Source: CAVQFD01 sp963724695 | GTDB taxonomy: Bacteria; Acidobacteriota; Vicinamibacteria; Vicinamibacterales; CAVVIG01 | NCBI GenBank assembly: GCA_963724695.1 | Contig: CAVRVW010000007.1 | Span: forward strand, 186,001 to 250,000 | Direction of reading: 5' to 3' | Length of the DNA stretch: 64,000 nucleotides | Shown here: one piece after another, positions 36,425-46,562 of the stretch | How the letters are laid out: every line of letters starts with the position of its first letter | Position numbering within the stretch: the first letter of the stretch is position 1 | Position numbers and translations under genes: made by a program | The notes under the pieces: generated by a model | The model's input: only the letters and a program-made list of their open reading frames with translations | Database searches by the model: none | What the model was told of the DNA's origin: nothing

Positions 36425-39400
36425 ATGAGATTTGAAGAAGCGTTCCGGGCCGCCCGAGCTGCATTTTCATGGCTGCGTGTCGGCACAGTGGTCATGGTGT
36501 CCTCGATCGCAGCGGCTCCCTCCGCGCACGCGCAGACGGCTCCCGCGGTCGTGGGAATCATGTCCACCGTTGCGGGCACGGGGACGGCTGGCGTCGGCGG
36601 TGATGGCGGGCCGGCGACGGCAGCACAGATCAATACCCCGACAGGCGTGGCGGTGGATTCGGCGGGCAATGTCTACATCGCGGATTACACCAATCACCGC
36701 ATCCGCCGGATCGCCGCGGGCTCAGGAGAGATGTCGACGTTCGCGGGGACCGGCGTTTCCGGTTTCCTGGGGGATGGAGGCGCCGCGACCGCCGCCCGAA
36801 TCAGCGGCCCGACCGGTCTTGCGGTCGATGCCGCCGGGAACGTGTACATCGCGGATCAGTTCAACAATCGCATTCGAAAAGTCACACTGGCGACCGGGAT
36901 CATCTCGACCGTGGCTGGCAACGGGGTGGCCGGCTTCAGTGGCGATGCTGGGCTGGCGACGGCCGCGCAGTTGAACCGGCCGACCGGTGTCGTGGTCGCC
37001 GCCTCAGGGAATTTCTACATCGCGGACGCGTACAACCACCGGGTGCGGAAAGTGACGTCGGCGACCGGCGTGATCACGACCACTGCGGGCACCGGGACGG
37101 CCGGCTACAACGGCGATGGCCCGGCGACAGGCGCCAACCTGTATTACGCGTGGGGTGTCGCCGTGGATGCCGAAGAGAACGTGTTCATCGCGGACTACAA
37201 CAACCATCGCATCAGGAAGGTCACAGCGGCCACGGGTATCATCTCCACCGTTGCGGGCATGACCGGCGCGGGCTTTATTGGCGAAGCCGGGCCGGGGCCT
37301 TCCGCGCGGTTGTACTACCCGACAGGGGTTGCCGCCGACGCCTCGGGGACGGTGTACGTCGCAGACCATTACAACCAGCGCATCCGGAAGATATCGGCGA
37401 CGAGCGGCGTCATCACGACCGTCGCCGGTAGCGGGACGGCTGCGTTCGGTGGAGACACCGGCGAAGCGCCCGCTGCGCAGCTCAATTACGCGCAAGGGGT
37501 CGCGCTGAGCTCGACGGGAGCCCTGTACATCGCGGACAGCAACAACCACCGCGTCAGGATGGTCTCGCCGCCCACTGTCGTCACCCGTGTCATGAGAACG
37601 ACGGCGGGCACCGGGACCGCTGGCTACAACGGGGATGGACCCGCAACCGCAGCGCACCTGTACTACCCATATGGCGTGGCAGTGGACGCCCAGGGCAACG
37701 TCTTCATCTCGGATACCTACAACCAGCGAATCCGAAAAGTGACGGCAGCGACAGGCGCGATCTCAACGGTGGCCGGCACCGGAGTGGCTGGCTACAACGG
37801 GGACGGCCCCGCCACGACGGTGCGCCTGTACTATCCGGCGGGGCTGGCGATCGACGCAGACGGCAACTTGTACATCGCGGACCAGTACAACTACCGGGTC
37901 AGGAAGCTGACAGCGGCGACAGGAGTGCTCACGACGATCGCCGGCATTGGCACAGGTGGCAGCACCGGCGACAACGGACTCGCAACGACGGCCCAACTGA
38001 ACCTGCCGACCGGTGTCGGCCTGGACGCTGCGAACAATGTCTACATCGCCGATCAGAGCAACCACAAGATCCGAAAGGTCACGGTGGCGACCGGGGTCAT
38101 CACAACCATCGCCGGGAATGGGACAGCGGGCGTCGCTGGCGACGGAGGACCGGCGACGACGGCGCAAATCAACTCCCCGACAGGCGTAGCCGTTGATGGG
38201 TCGAACAACGTTTACATCGCCGACTACAGCAACAACCGTCTTCGGAAGGTCACGGCCGGGACCGGCGTGATCTCGACTGTGATCGGAAGCACGGCCGGCT
38301 TCCGGGGAGAGAGCGAGCTCGCAGCGACCGCGATGCTGTATGCCCCAACAGGGGTGGCGGTGGACGCGACCGGAGACGTGTACATTGCGGATCAGTTCAA
38401 CAACCGTATTCGCAAGTTCACGGTCGCCACCGGCCGGATCGCCACAGTCGCGGGCGGCGGAACCGGAGATTTCGGGGGCGACGGCTCAGTGGCGACAGCG
38501 GCGCAGTTGGACCGGCCCACCGGAGTCGCCGTGGATGCGGCCGGGAACCTTCACATCGCGGATCAGTTCAACCACCGCGTTCGCCGCGCGGCGTTTCAAC
38601 TGGCAGCGCCGACGTTGACCGTTGCCAGAGTGCCTGGCACGACAGCCGCGGCGCTCAATTGGACAGCCGCCGCCGGCGCGACGAGCTACGCCGTCATGCG
38701 CGGAACCATTCAGGGTGGAGGCAAGTCGGAAGTCGCGAGAATTTCCGGCACGAGCTATGTCGACACCGCGCTCGCGTACCACACGACCTACCATTACGTG
38801 GTGACAGCCCTGAGCCTCAGCGAGAGTGCCAACTCCAATGAGGCGTCCATCAGGGTGAGCCGTTCCGCTGTGTCGGGCGATTTCGACGGTGACGGGAAGG
38901 CGGACGTGGGGGTGTTCCGGCCGTCGACCGGGAACTGGTACGTGCGCTACGCGGCCTCGGGAAGCGGATTGACGTTTCTCTGGGGCGGCGCGGGCGACGT
39001 GCCGACCGCAGGGGACTACGACGGTGATGGATTGATGGACATTGCGATCTTCCGCCCGTCGAACGGGACCTGGTACGTGCGCTACACGGCGTCGGGCGCG
39101 CTCCTGAGCTTCCTGTGGGGCGGCGCGGGCGATGTGCCGGTGCAGGGGGACTACGACGGCGACGGGAAGACGGACATGGCGATCTTCCGGCCATCAACGG
39201 GCACGTGGTACGTCCGCTACACGGCGACCGGCGCGGGCCTCGGCCTGGTATGGGGCGGCGCGGGCGACGTGGCGGCCCCAGGCGACTACGACGGCGACGG
39301 CACGACGGACATGGCGATCTTCCGGCCGTCGACGGGCACGTGGTATGTGCGGTACACGGCGACGGGCACGGGGATCACGCTGGTGTGGGGCGGCGTCGGG

Positions 39401-39697
39401 GATGTGCCGGTGCACGCGGACTACGACGGGGACGGACGAACCGACATCGCGATCTTCCGGGTGTCGACCGGGACGTGGTTCGTGCGCTACGCGGCGACGG
39501 GTACGGGCGTGACCCTGGTGTGGGGCGGCGGAACGGACGTGCCGGCGCCCGGCGACTACGACGGCGACGGCCTCGCCGACATCGCGATCTTCCGGCCGTC
39601 GACGGGCACGTGGTTCATCCGGTTCTCGGCCACGGGCGCAGGGACATCCTTCGTGTGGGGTGGGCAGGGCGACGTCCCGGTGATCGGACGCCAGTGA
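36425..39697 (+). CDS. Secreted 12-repeat NHL protein with FN3 domain and six-repeat cassette (paralogue)
   Basis: Intact, about 1090 residues from ATG 36425. It matches the gene at 32780 in order and in many details: signal peptide (ending AAPSAHAQ), twelve NHL repeats, including the odd eleventh with GFRGESE.AATA and the sixth ending RMVSPPTVVTRVM, an FN3 domain (LNWTAAAGATSYAVMRG) and six repeats (38878-39694) ending GDVPVIGRQ. The pair is a tandem duplication that has diverged by substitution without frame damage, which argues that both are under selection. It ends one base from the stop of the convergent glycosyltransferase gene at 39699. An upstream in-frame ATG at 36401 was passed over since the signal peptide fits 36425. 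Confidence 0.88.
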   Translation: MRFEEAFRAARAAFSWLRVGTVVMVSSIAAAPSAHAQTAPAVVGIMSTVAGTGTAGVGGDGGPATAAQINTPTGVAVDSAGNVYIADYTNHRIRRIAAGSGEMSTFAGTGVSGFLGDGGAATAARISGPTGLAVDAAGNVYIADQFNNRIRKVTLATGIISTVAGNGVAGFSGDAGLATAAQLNRPTGVVVAASGNFYIADAYNHRVRKVTSATGVITTTAGTGTAGYNGDGPATGANLYYAWGVAVDAEENVFIADYNNHRIRKVTAATGIISTVAGMTGAGFIGEAGPGPSARLYYPTGVAADASGTVYVADHYNQRIRKISATSGVITTVAGSGTAAFGGDTGEAPAAQLNYAQGVALSSTGALYIADSNNHRVRMVSPPTVVTRVMRTTAGTGTAGYNGDGPATAAHLYYPYGVAVDAQGNVFISDTYNQRIRKVTAATGAISTVAGTGVAGYNGDGPATTVRLYYPAGLAIDADGNLYIADQYNYRVRKLTAATGVLTTIAGIGTGGSTGDNGLATTAQLNLPTGVGLDAANNVYIADQSNHKIRKVTVATGVITTIAGNGTAGVAGDGGPATTAQINSPTGVAVDGSNNVYIADYSNNRLRKVTAGTGVISTVIGSTAGFRGESELAATAMLYAPTGVAVDATGDVYIADQFNNRIRKFTVATGRIATVAGGGTGDFGGDGSVATAAQLDRPTGVAVDAAGNLHIADQFNHRVRRAAFQLAAPTLTVARVPGTTAAALNWTAAAGATSYAVMRGTIQGGGKSEVARISGTSYVDTALAYHTTYHYVVTALSLSESANSNEASIRVSRSAVSGDFDGDGKADVGVFRPSTGNWYVRYAASGSGLTFLWGGAGDVPTAGDYDGDGLMDIAIFRPSNGTWYVRYTASGALLSFLWGGAGDVPVQGDYDGDGKTDMAIFRPSTGTWYVRYTATGAGLGLVWGGAGDVAAPGDYDGDGTTDMAIFRPSTGTWYVRYTATGTGITLVWGGVGDVPVHADYDGDGRTDIAIFRVSTGTWFVRYAATGTGVTLVWGGGTDVPAPGDYDGDGLADIAIFRPSTGTWFIRFSATGAGTSFVWGGQGDVPVIGRQ

Positions 39698-39698
39698 A

Positions 39699-42600
39699 CT
39701 AGGACAGGGCGCGCCGGACGCGACTCCGCACGCGTTGATAGCGCTCGAGCCATCGCCGGCGTTCCGGTGTCTGAAGCCACGCGCTGACACGCCGGTCCAC
39801 CGCGAGCAGGCGCGACAGCATGGCGGGATTGATCACCATCCCGCGCAGCCGTCGGGCGAACGGCTGGCTGCCGGAGTGCGCTTCGCCGGGCGGCTGTGCG
39901 GGAATCACGTGACCGATGTGGGTGCGCAGCGTGGCGATCATCCCTGGATCCGGCACGAGCGCTCCGAGTTGCGTTCCACCGAGCTGATCCGCATTCGAGG
40001 TCAGGAACTCGATCTTGCGCATCGCAGTGGCGAGCGTCTGCGCGGCTTTCACACGGGAGGGATCCTCCACGTTCGCATACCACTCCTGCAGCTTGCCGCG
40101 GGTCCGGTGCACGTCGAAGAGCACCCGCAGCACGTTGTGCAGTGCCGCGCGAAGGCGCCCAGCCGACAGCGTAGTGCCAGGCGCGTCGTGTGCCTGCCCA
40201 ATCATCGTCATCGATTCGAGCGACGATGCGAGAGAAGACAGCAGGGCGTCGGTCTGCCGGTCGAAGGCCTCGAGCTGGCGCAGGAGATCCGGCTGCGCGG
40301 CAAGTGCCGCCGCAGGTTCAACGAGATCCGCCATCCACTGGACCTGGAGCTGATCGTCCTGGCCGGGATGCTTGCGGTAGAAGACGACCGCCATCTCGCC
40401 GGCGCGCGAACTCGCGCCGGGCGAAGCTCTCGAGGTCCATCGAGTGATCGTGGAAGCGCGCGCGCGCTGCTCGGCGTACTGAATGCGCAGCCCGCGCGGC
40501 ATCAGCCGGAACGCGAACTCCGAGTCCTCGAACGCCGCACGGCGGAAACCGGGGTCGAAGCGGATCCCGACCTCGGCCGCGTCCACGAGGAACTTGCCGC
40601 TTCAGCGAGATGTTGCTCGTGTAGAAGAAGCGGTGATCGAGCGCCGGCAGCGTCGGAATGAGCGTGTATGCGAACTGCAGCGCCGCGTCGCCGCACACGT
40701 ACTCCATCACCGCGTTCGCGCGGCATCGTCTCCGGCCAGTCGATGTCGGCCGAGGATGGCGAGCCCGGGCTCGGCGCCGGCGGCATGCGCGAGCAGGTGC
40801 TCCTCGAGCAGCCGCTCGTCCGCGAGGATGTCGTCGCCGATGAACGAGCACGAGCTCGCCGGCCGCCTGCTCGATGCCCAGGTTGCGCGCGGGGCCAGGC
40901 CCGGCCTGGTCCTGCCGGAAATACCGCAGCGCGAACGGGACGCTTGCGCGCCGCGATCGCCTCCGCCGTCCCATCGGTCGATCCATCGTCCACGACGATG
41001 ACCTCGAACTCCTGGGGCAGGATCGACTGGCGCGCGAGCGCGTCGAGGCACGCGAGCAGCTTCTCCTTGCGGTTGTGCGTCGGCACGACCACGCTCACGC
41101 GCAGGCCGAGCCAGTAGGGAGAACGTTCGGTCGTGCGAGTCGATCGGCGCGCGGCCTCGGACGCGCGTGCGCTTCCGCGCGCTCGGCCTCGAAGCTCGTT
41201 CGCGATCTCGACCAGCCGTCGCGGCCGCCTGATCCCACGAAAACCGGCTCGACGCCGCGCGCGCCCGGCCGCGCCGATCGCCGACCGCGGCGTCGCCGCT
41301 CGCTCGTACACGCGCCGCATCTGCTCGCGCGAGGCTGTCGCCGATCCGACCTCGGCCCAGAGCGGCTCGTTGGTGATCGGCAGCGAACGCGTGTCGAGGC
41401 AGTCGCCCATCGGCGACCAGCGAGAAGTCGACCGGGAAGCAGTTGTCCGGCGTGCAGTAGGCCGTCGGGCCTCCGAACAGCGGCGTGATCGACCGGCAGG
41501 CCGCACGCCATCGCGTCGAGAATCTTCATCCCGAAGCCTTCGCCGCGATGGGCCGACACGAACGCGTCGCACGACTTGTAGAGCCGGATCAGCTCGCGCC
41601 TTGTCGGTGAAGTCGGTGACGTACTCGATGCGCGCACCGCGCGCTCGCCGTCGGCCAGCAGTCCGGCGGATCGTCGTGTCGCCCGAGCTGGCGCCGTAGT
41701 CCTTGATCGACCAGCGTCGACGTCGTCGTCGGCGCCGAACGCCCGTCGATAGGCGTCGATGATGGCTGCCGTGTTGTAGCGCTCGAGATCGTGGGAGTTG
41801 GTGACGGTCAGGAAGCGGAAGCGCGCGTCGCGTGCGGCGCGGCGGCTCGACCTCGTCGATCTCCCGCGAGTATCCGGGATGCCAGCACGTGACAGTCGCC
41901 TCGGCGGCACGCCGATCTGACGCAGCACGGACCGGCAGAACTCGCTCAGCGGCAGCTTGTCGTGGTCGTTCTGCCGCAGGCACTGCAGCCAGTAGTCCCA
42001 CGGCTCCGAGCCGGCGCGGCCGAACAGGTAGTTGATGACGAAGAACTCGAGGTTGATGTCGCCGGCGAGCTCGAGGTTCAGGTGCTGCGGCCAGTAGTGC
42101 GACCACTTGATCTGCACGCCGCCGACCGGGGCTCGCTGGCAGCGCCAGCGCGCTCGAGCGCCCGCCGGGTCGAGCGCGGCAGCGTCGGCGAGATGCGGCC
42201 GCCGTTGACGAAGACCGGCACGCCGCTGCTCCTTCAGCGCCAGCGCGAGCTCGACGTTGATCCAGGTCGAGCGCGCTCCCCTGGCTCGAGATCGTCGGCC
42301 AGGTAGATGCAGTCGTCGGCCAGCGTCTCGACGGGCAGGCGCGACGCGGCCGGTCGGCCGCCGGTCGATGCGGCCCGGTCGCGGATCAGATACTCGTCGC
42401 GATCCGACGCGGATCGGCCTGGCCCACTTGCTGCGCGAAGCAGCGCCGCGTTGCGATCGTCGTCGGCCGTCCGCCCCTCGGAGATCTGGCCGTAGTGATA
42501 GATGAACGCGCTCGTGCAGCAGACGACCTTCCGCCCGCGCTCCCGCACCTCCAGGCAGAGATCGACGTCCTCGTAGCCGTTGACGTACGCCTCGTCGAAG

Positions 42601-43154
42601 CCGCCGCACTCGTCGAACAGCGTGCGCTCGATGAGCAGGCACGCGCCGGTCACGGCCTGATACTCGCGCTGCTTGTTGACCTGCGGCAGCGACGCGTCGA
42701 GGTGCGGATAGAGGTGCTGCGGGCCTGCCGTCCGGCGCGAACACGATGCCGGTGTGGTAGATCGTGTTCGTGTAGGGAAAGAGCTGCTTGATGCCGACGA
42801 TGCCGACTGAGCCGGTCCGATCTGCGCGACGCGCAGCATCTCGTCGAGCCAGCCGGGCTGCACGAGCGTGTCGTTGTTCAGGAACAGCAGGTACCGGCCG
42901 CTGCGAGAGCCGCGCGCCGACGTTGTTCGCCTTCGCGAAGCCGAGATTCGTGGCGTTGCGCTGGTATCGCACGGGCCTCGGGAAACGGCTCGGCGTCGGC
43001 GAACCAGTCGGCGGTGCCGTCGGTCGATGCGTTGTCGACGACGATCACTTCGTACGGGATCGCGTCGCCGGTGTTGCCGCCAGATCCGATCGAGGCACTG
43101 CCGGGTGAACTCGAGCTTGTTGAGGACCGGGATGACGATCGAGACGTCGATCAC
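39699..43154 (-). CDS. Multi-domain glycosyltransferase, GT2-GT4-GT2 (heavily frameshifted as sequenced)
   Basis: Fragments in all three minus frames read as one protein of about 1140 residues with no stop that survives frame correction. Start is GTG 43154 (GTGA overlap with the upstream gene). Domain 1 is a family 2 transferase: VSIVIPVLNKLEFTRQCLDRI, GRYLLFLNNDTLVQPGWLDEML, FDECGGFDEAYVNGYEDVDLCLEVRERG. Domain 2 is GT4-like: WINVELALALKEQ, KWSHYWPQHLNLELAGDIN, FLTVTNSHDLERYNT, SCDAFVSAHRGEGFGMKILDAMACGLPV. Domain 3 is again family 2: RVSVVVPTHNRKEKLLACLDAL, EVIVVDDGSTDGTAEA, FEDSEFAFRLMPRGLR, with a helical tail. Every break I resolved (near 43075, 42965, 42905, 40945, 40850, 40735, 40590) is a one-base gain of C or G. 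It would add several sugars to a lipid-linked polysaccharide. Splitting into two genes is possible. Confidence 0.7.
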
Positions 43155-45576
43155 GACGGCCTGCCTTGCTGCGCCGCAGCGGCGAGCACGCGGTCGACGT
43201 AGTCGCGGACGACCTGCCGCGGCGTCGGGTCGAACGGCGGACGCAGCGCCGGCATCGAGCGACTGCGGGTTCAGCTCGGGATGGAAATACGGATCCTCGA
43301 CGAAGCCGTGTCGCTCGAAGATAGCGCGCGAGCAGCTCGATGTCCTCGGCCGAGTCGTCGCGCTTCCGCGGTATACGACTCGTGATGGACGAGCCGCGCA
43401 TAGGGCGTGTAGACGACGCGATAGCCGGCCTTCCAGGCCTCCATGCAGAGCACGACGTCGCTGAACGACAGGCGGAAGCGCTCGTCGAAGCCGCCGAGCT
43501 TCGTGGAAGACGTCCCTGCCGCATCATCTGGCAGGCGCCGGTGACGGCCGAGATAGTTCCGGTAACGTCTCCGTCGAGCCGAACAGGCCCGTGACGTTCC
43601 CTCGGGCGCTCGCGAGAAGATGTGGCCGACGAGGCCGAGCCCGAACACCACGCCGGCATGCTGAATCGTCCGATCCGGATAGAGCAGCTTCGCGCCGACG
43701 ATCGCCGATCTCCGGCCGTTGCGGCCCAGCGGACCAGCTCGTCGAGCCAGTCCGGCTGGATGACCTCGATGTCGTTGTTCAGGAACAGCAGCAGATCGCC
43801 GCGCGCCGCGGCCGCGCCGGCGTTGCACGCGGCGGAAAAATTGAACGGGCCGATCGAATGGCACGATGATGCCGCGTGCCGTCGCGCTCGAGCGAGCGGT
43901 AGAGGTCGAGCACGTCGCGGCTCGGTGCTGCCGTTGTCGACGATGACCAGCTCGCGATGCGGGATAGCTCGGTCTCGTGCAGCAGGCCGCGCACGCACTG
44001 CGACGAGCACGCCGCCGCGTCGCGGTTCGGAATGACGATCGACACCAGCGGCTGACGCCCACGTCCCAGATCACGCGGGCGTCGTCCGACCCATCGACCC
44101 GCGGCCGAGGTCTCCTGACAACGCCGCCTCCAAGTCGCTTCGTGCCGCGCGCTCGATCTCGTCCCGATGGTACAGACATCGAGGCACGCGCCGCACGCGC
44201 GCCGAGACGCGCGACAAACGCAGAACAAGTCCCACTCTTCGGCGCCACCGAAGTCACGCCGAAAGCCGCCGATCGCGAGTCGCGGCGGCGACTCGAATCA
44301 TCGCCAGCCGGCCGATGTAGTTGGTCGCCAGCAGCAGCTCGGGCGACCAGTCCGGCTTGAAGCGCGGGGTGTGCCTGGCCCCGCGTCGGGAAATGCGATC
44401 CTCGTCGGAGTACACCAGATCGCGTGTCCGGCGCCTGTTCCAGCATCCGGGCCATTTCGTAGAGGGCCGACGGCGCCAGCACGTCACCAGGATCCAGCAG
44501 CACGGAATTCTCCGCGTGCATCCCTCAGCGCGGCGTTCCACGCGTCGGCGCGCGTGGTGCCCGACGCCACGAAGAGCGTGGTGAGCCGCGCGTCGCCGGC
44601 AACCCGGGCTGCGATCTTCCGCACGTGTCTCCGAGCATCCTCGGGGGCGACGAGGATCCATTCCCAGTGCGGATAGCTCTGACGCTGGAGGCTTTCGATC
44701 ACCCGTCGATCGCCGGTGGAGCGGTGATGCCGGTGATGGAAGACGTGTCCACGAAGGTGACGAGCGTGAAAACACGCGACTGGCCCAGCTGACCACTGCC
44801 GCTGCGCGTCGAGGTCGCGGCGCGACGGCTCGGTCTCGCGAACCCACAGCTTGTACAGACGATCGCTGTTGGCGGGCAGCGTCCTGCGCCACAGGTCGCG
44901 AAGGCTCCTGCCCGCCACGGCGGATCGCACGTCCGCAGCGAGATCGGCGATCGACCGCGGCGTTTCGAGACGCGGTCCTGCCCAGCGCGCCCGGAGCCCT
45001 TCGACCGTTGCGGCGCCGAGAGGCCTCACCGTGAAGACGATCCGCGCCGGCCCGGCGGAAGGTGCGGTTACACGAGCTCACGCCAGGTGGTGTTGGACGT
45101 CGAGGATGCATTCACCACCGAGCGCTGCGACGACCGCTCGTGCTGCCCCTGGATGGCGATCTCGAACTCGGCGGCGTCCCCAGGCCCAGGACTCGTACCG
45201 CTTCCGGCGGCACGACGGCGCACCATGCCACGATCGTCGCATCCGGCGGCAGCATCACGTCGTAGGCCACGCGGGATCCAGCCGCGCACTCGAGCACCGC
45301 CCGCGGCCGGCCCAGAACGGGCACATCGAACGTCCAGCGAAACGATGCCGCCGCGCGATCGTCCACCATTTCGACCGGCGTCATGCGCGAGAGATCGCCG
45401 CGCCGGTAGCGCACATGACGCAGGGTGTCGCCGAGAGACGCGACAAGGGAGAACAGAGGGTCGAAGGATCGAAACGGCACCGTCCAGGGCGGAGGATTCA
45501 GATTGATCCGGGCGGTAAGATAGTACCATTCACGCGCGTCACGCGCCGGTCTGACGAAGGGATCCCAGGCGGTCAT
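43151..45576 (-). CDS. Glycosyltransferase with N-terminal beta domain and two GT2-like domains (heavily frameshifted)
   Basis: The start region (ATG 45576, TAWDPFVRPARDAREWYYLTARINL) leads into a beta-sandwich-like part (FEIAIQGQHERSSQRSVVN, ARIVFTVRPLGAATVEGLR). Then comes a first GT2-like unit with VIESLQRQSYPHWEWILVAPEDA, DAWNAALRDARGEF, VLLDPGDVLAPSALYEMARM and DLVYSDEDRISRRG, and a second: PLVSIVIPNRDAA, FNFSAACNAGAAAARGDLLLFLNNDIEVIQPDWLDELV, GGFDERFRLSFSDVVLCMEAW and YARLVHHES. This two-unit arrangement is common in large exopolysaccharide transferases. The C-terminus reads LRPPFDPTPRQVVRDYVDRVLAAAAQ, and its TGA overlaps the GTG of the next gene. Frame changes are frequent through 43.2-45.1 kb. 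I take the locus as one gene of about 800 residues; a boundary near 45068 (an in-frame TAA in one frame) cannot be excluded. Confidence 0.65.
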
Positions 45577-46405
45577 GTCCCAGTCTTCCCCCAACGAGAG
45601 CCAGGCGACACAGGTCCTGCTCCGCCTCCAGTACCAGGATCTGCTGCGCAGGGGCGTGACCCTGCCGGCATTCCGCGACGTCGAGTTCCGCTGTTTCTCC
45701 CAGAACGGCGAAGACGGCATCCTGCTCTATCTCTTCTCGCTGCTCGGGACGACGAACCGCAGGGTCGTGGAAATCTGCGCCGGGGACGGCCTCGAGTGCA
45801 ATTCGGCCAATCTGGTGATCAATCACGGGTGGCAGGGCCTGATGATGGACGGCGATGCGGACAACATCGCGCGGGGGCGGAGCTTCTACGCCACCTGCCG
45901 GACGACGTGGGTGTCGCCGCCGACGATGGTGCAGGCCTGGATCACGGCCGAGAACATCAATGAGCTCATCCGGGGCAATGGATTCAGCGGGCCGGTGGAT
46001 CTGCTGTCGCTCGACATCGACGGCAACGACTACTGGGTCTGGAAAGCGATCGATGTCATCGAGCCGCGCGCGGTGGTGCTCGAGTTCAATCCCGGCCTCG
46101 GTCCCGAGCGGCGCACGTCGATTGCCTACGATCCGGACTTCCGCCTCGACCTGACCCAGCAGCCGTCCCGCTGCGGCGCGTCGCTGGCGGCGTTCGAAGC
46201 GCTCGGACGCTCGAAAGGCTATCGGCTGGTCGGCGCGCAGTCCTTCGGGTTCAATGCGTTCTTCGTGCGCGATGGTCTCGGGGAGACTCCGTTGCCGGGC
46301 ATCACGCCCCTGCAATGCTTCTCCGAGATCGAACGCCTGCGGTCGTGGAATCCCGGATGGCTGGAGGCCCTGATGACCGGACCCCAGGCGTGGGTCGACG
46401 TCTAA
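45575..46405 (+). CDS. FkbM-like SAM-dependent methyltransferase family protein
   Basis: The 276-residue product has QNGEDGILLYLFSLLGTTNR, RRVVEICAGDGLECNSANLVI (motif I-like glycine region), GLMMDGDADNI and VDLLSLDIDGNDYWVWKAI, which parallels the FkbM core (D.DG.D in place of D.EG.E). It probably modifies a sugar or other polysaccharide precursor made by the surrounding genes. The frame is intact although the opposite-strand gene next to it is riddled with indels. Its ATG (45575-45577) and the ATG of the minus-strand gene (45574-45576) overlap in CATG, so at least one of the two starts may be annotated too far upstream; the first 10 residues (SQSSPNESQA) are low in conservation value. Confidence 0.7.
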   Translation: MSQSSPNESQATQVLLRLQYQDLLRRGVTLPAFRDVEFRCFSQNGEDGILLYLFSLLGTTNRRVVEICAGDGLECNSANLVINHGWQGLMMDGDADNIARGRSFYATCRTTWVSPPTMVQAWITAENINELIRGNGFSGPVDLLSLDIDGNDYWVWKAIDVIEPRAVVLEFNPGLGPERRTSIAYDPDFRLDLTQQPSRCGASLAAFEALGRSKGYRLVGAQSFGFNAFFVRDGLGETPLPGITPLQCFSEIERLRSWNPGWLEALMTGPQAWVDV

Positions 46406-46562
46406 GTCCTTGGTCCTTTGGTCCTGGTCCTTCGGCGGGGCTTAGTCCCTGGTGCTTGGCCGGAAGCCTACATCGTCACGGCGAACACCGGGCGCCAAGG
46501 ACGAAGGACCGCCCAAGGACGAAGGACAAAGTCCGAAGGACTGGCGGGCATCGAACAGCCGC
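46406..46562. repeat. Inverted array of GGTCCTT / AAGGACGAAGGAC words
   Basis: The left part carries GGTCCTTTGGTCCTGGTCCTTCGG and related words; the right part carries AAGGACGAAGGACCGCCC and AAGGACGAAGGAC, its reverse complement. The element separates two convergent genes and could fold into a long imperfect hairpin acting as a two-way terminator. No gene is supported. Confidence 0.65.

Noticed and set aside
4732..39694. Regular 135-base repeats considered as a CRISPR array
   Set aside because: Repeats are coding, in frame, without unique spacers, and each array lies at the 3' end of a gene; no cas genes are present.
40400..45500. Decay of the glycosyltransferase locus into pseudogenes
   Set aside because: All resolved defects are base gains without loss of conserved residues or accumulation of stops, and genes next to them are intact; sequence error explains this better.
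45112..45720. Separate small gene at the start of the glycosyltransferase locus ending at TAA 45068
   Set aside because: The TAA occurs in only one frame in an error-rich zone and the following frame continues a beta-domain (ARIVFTVRPLG) naturally; I kept one gene but note the doubt.
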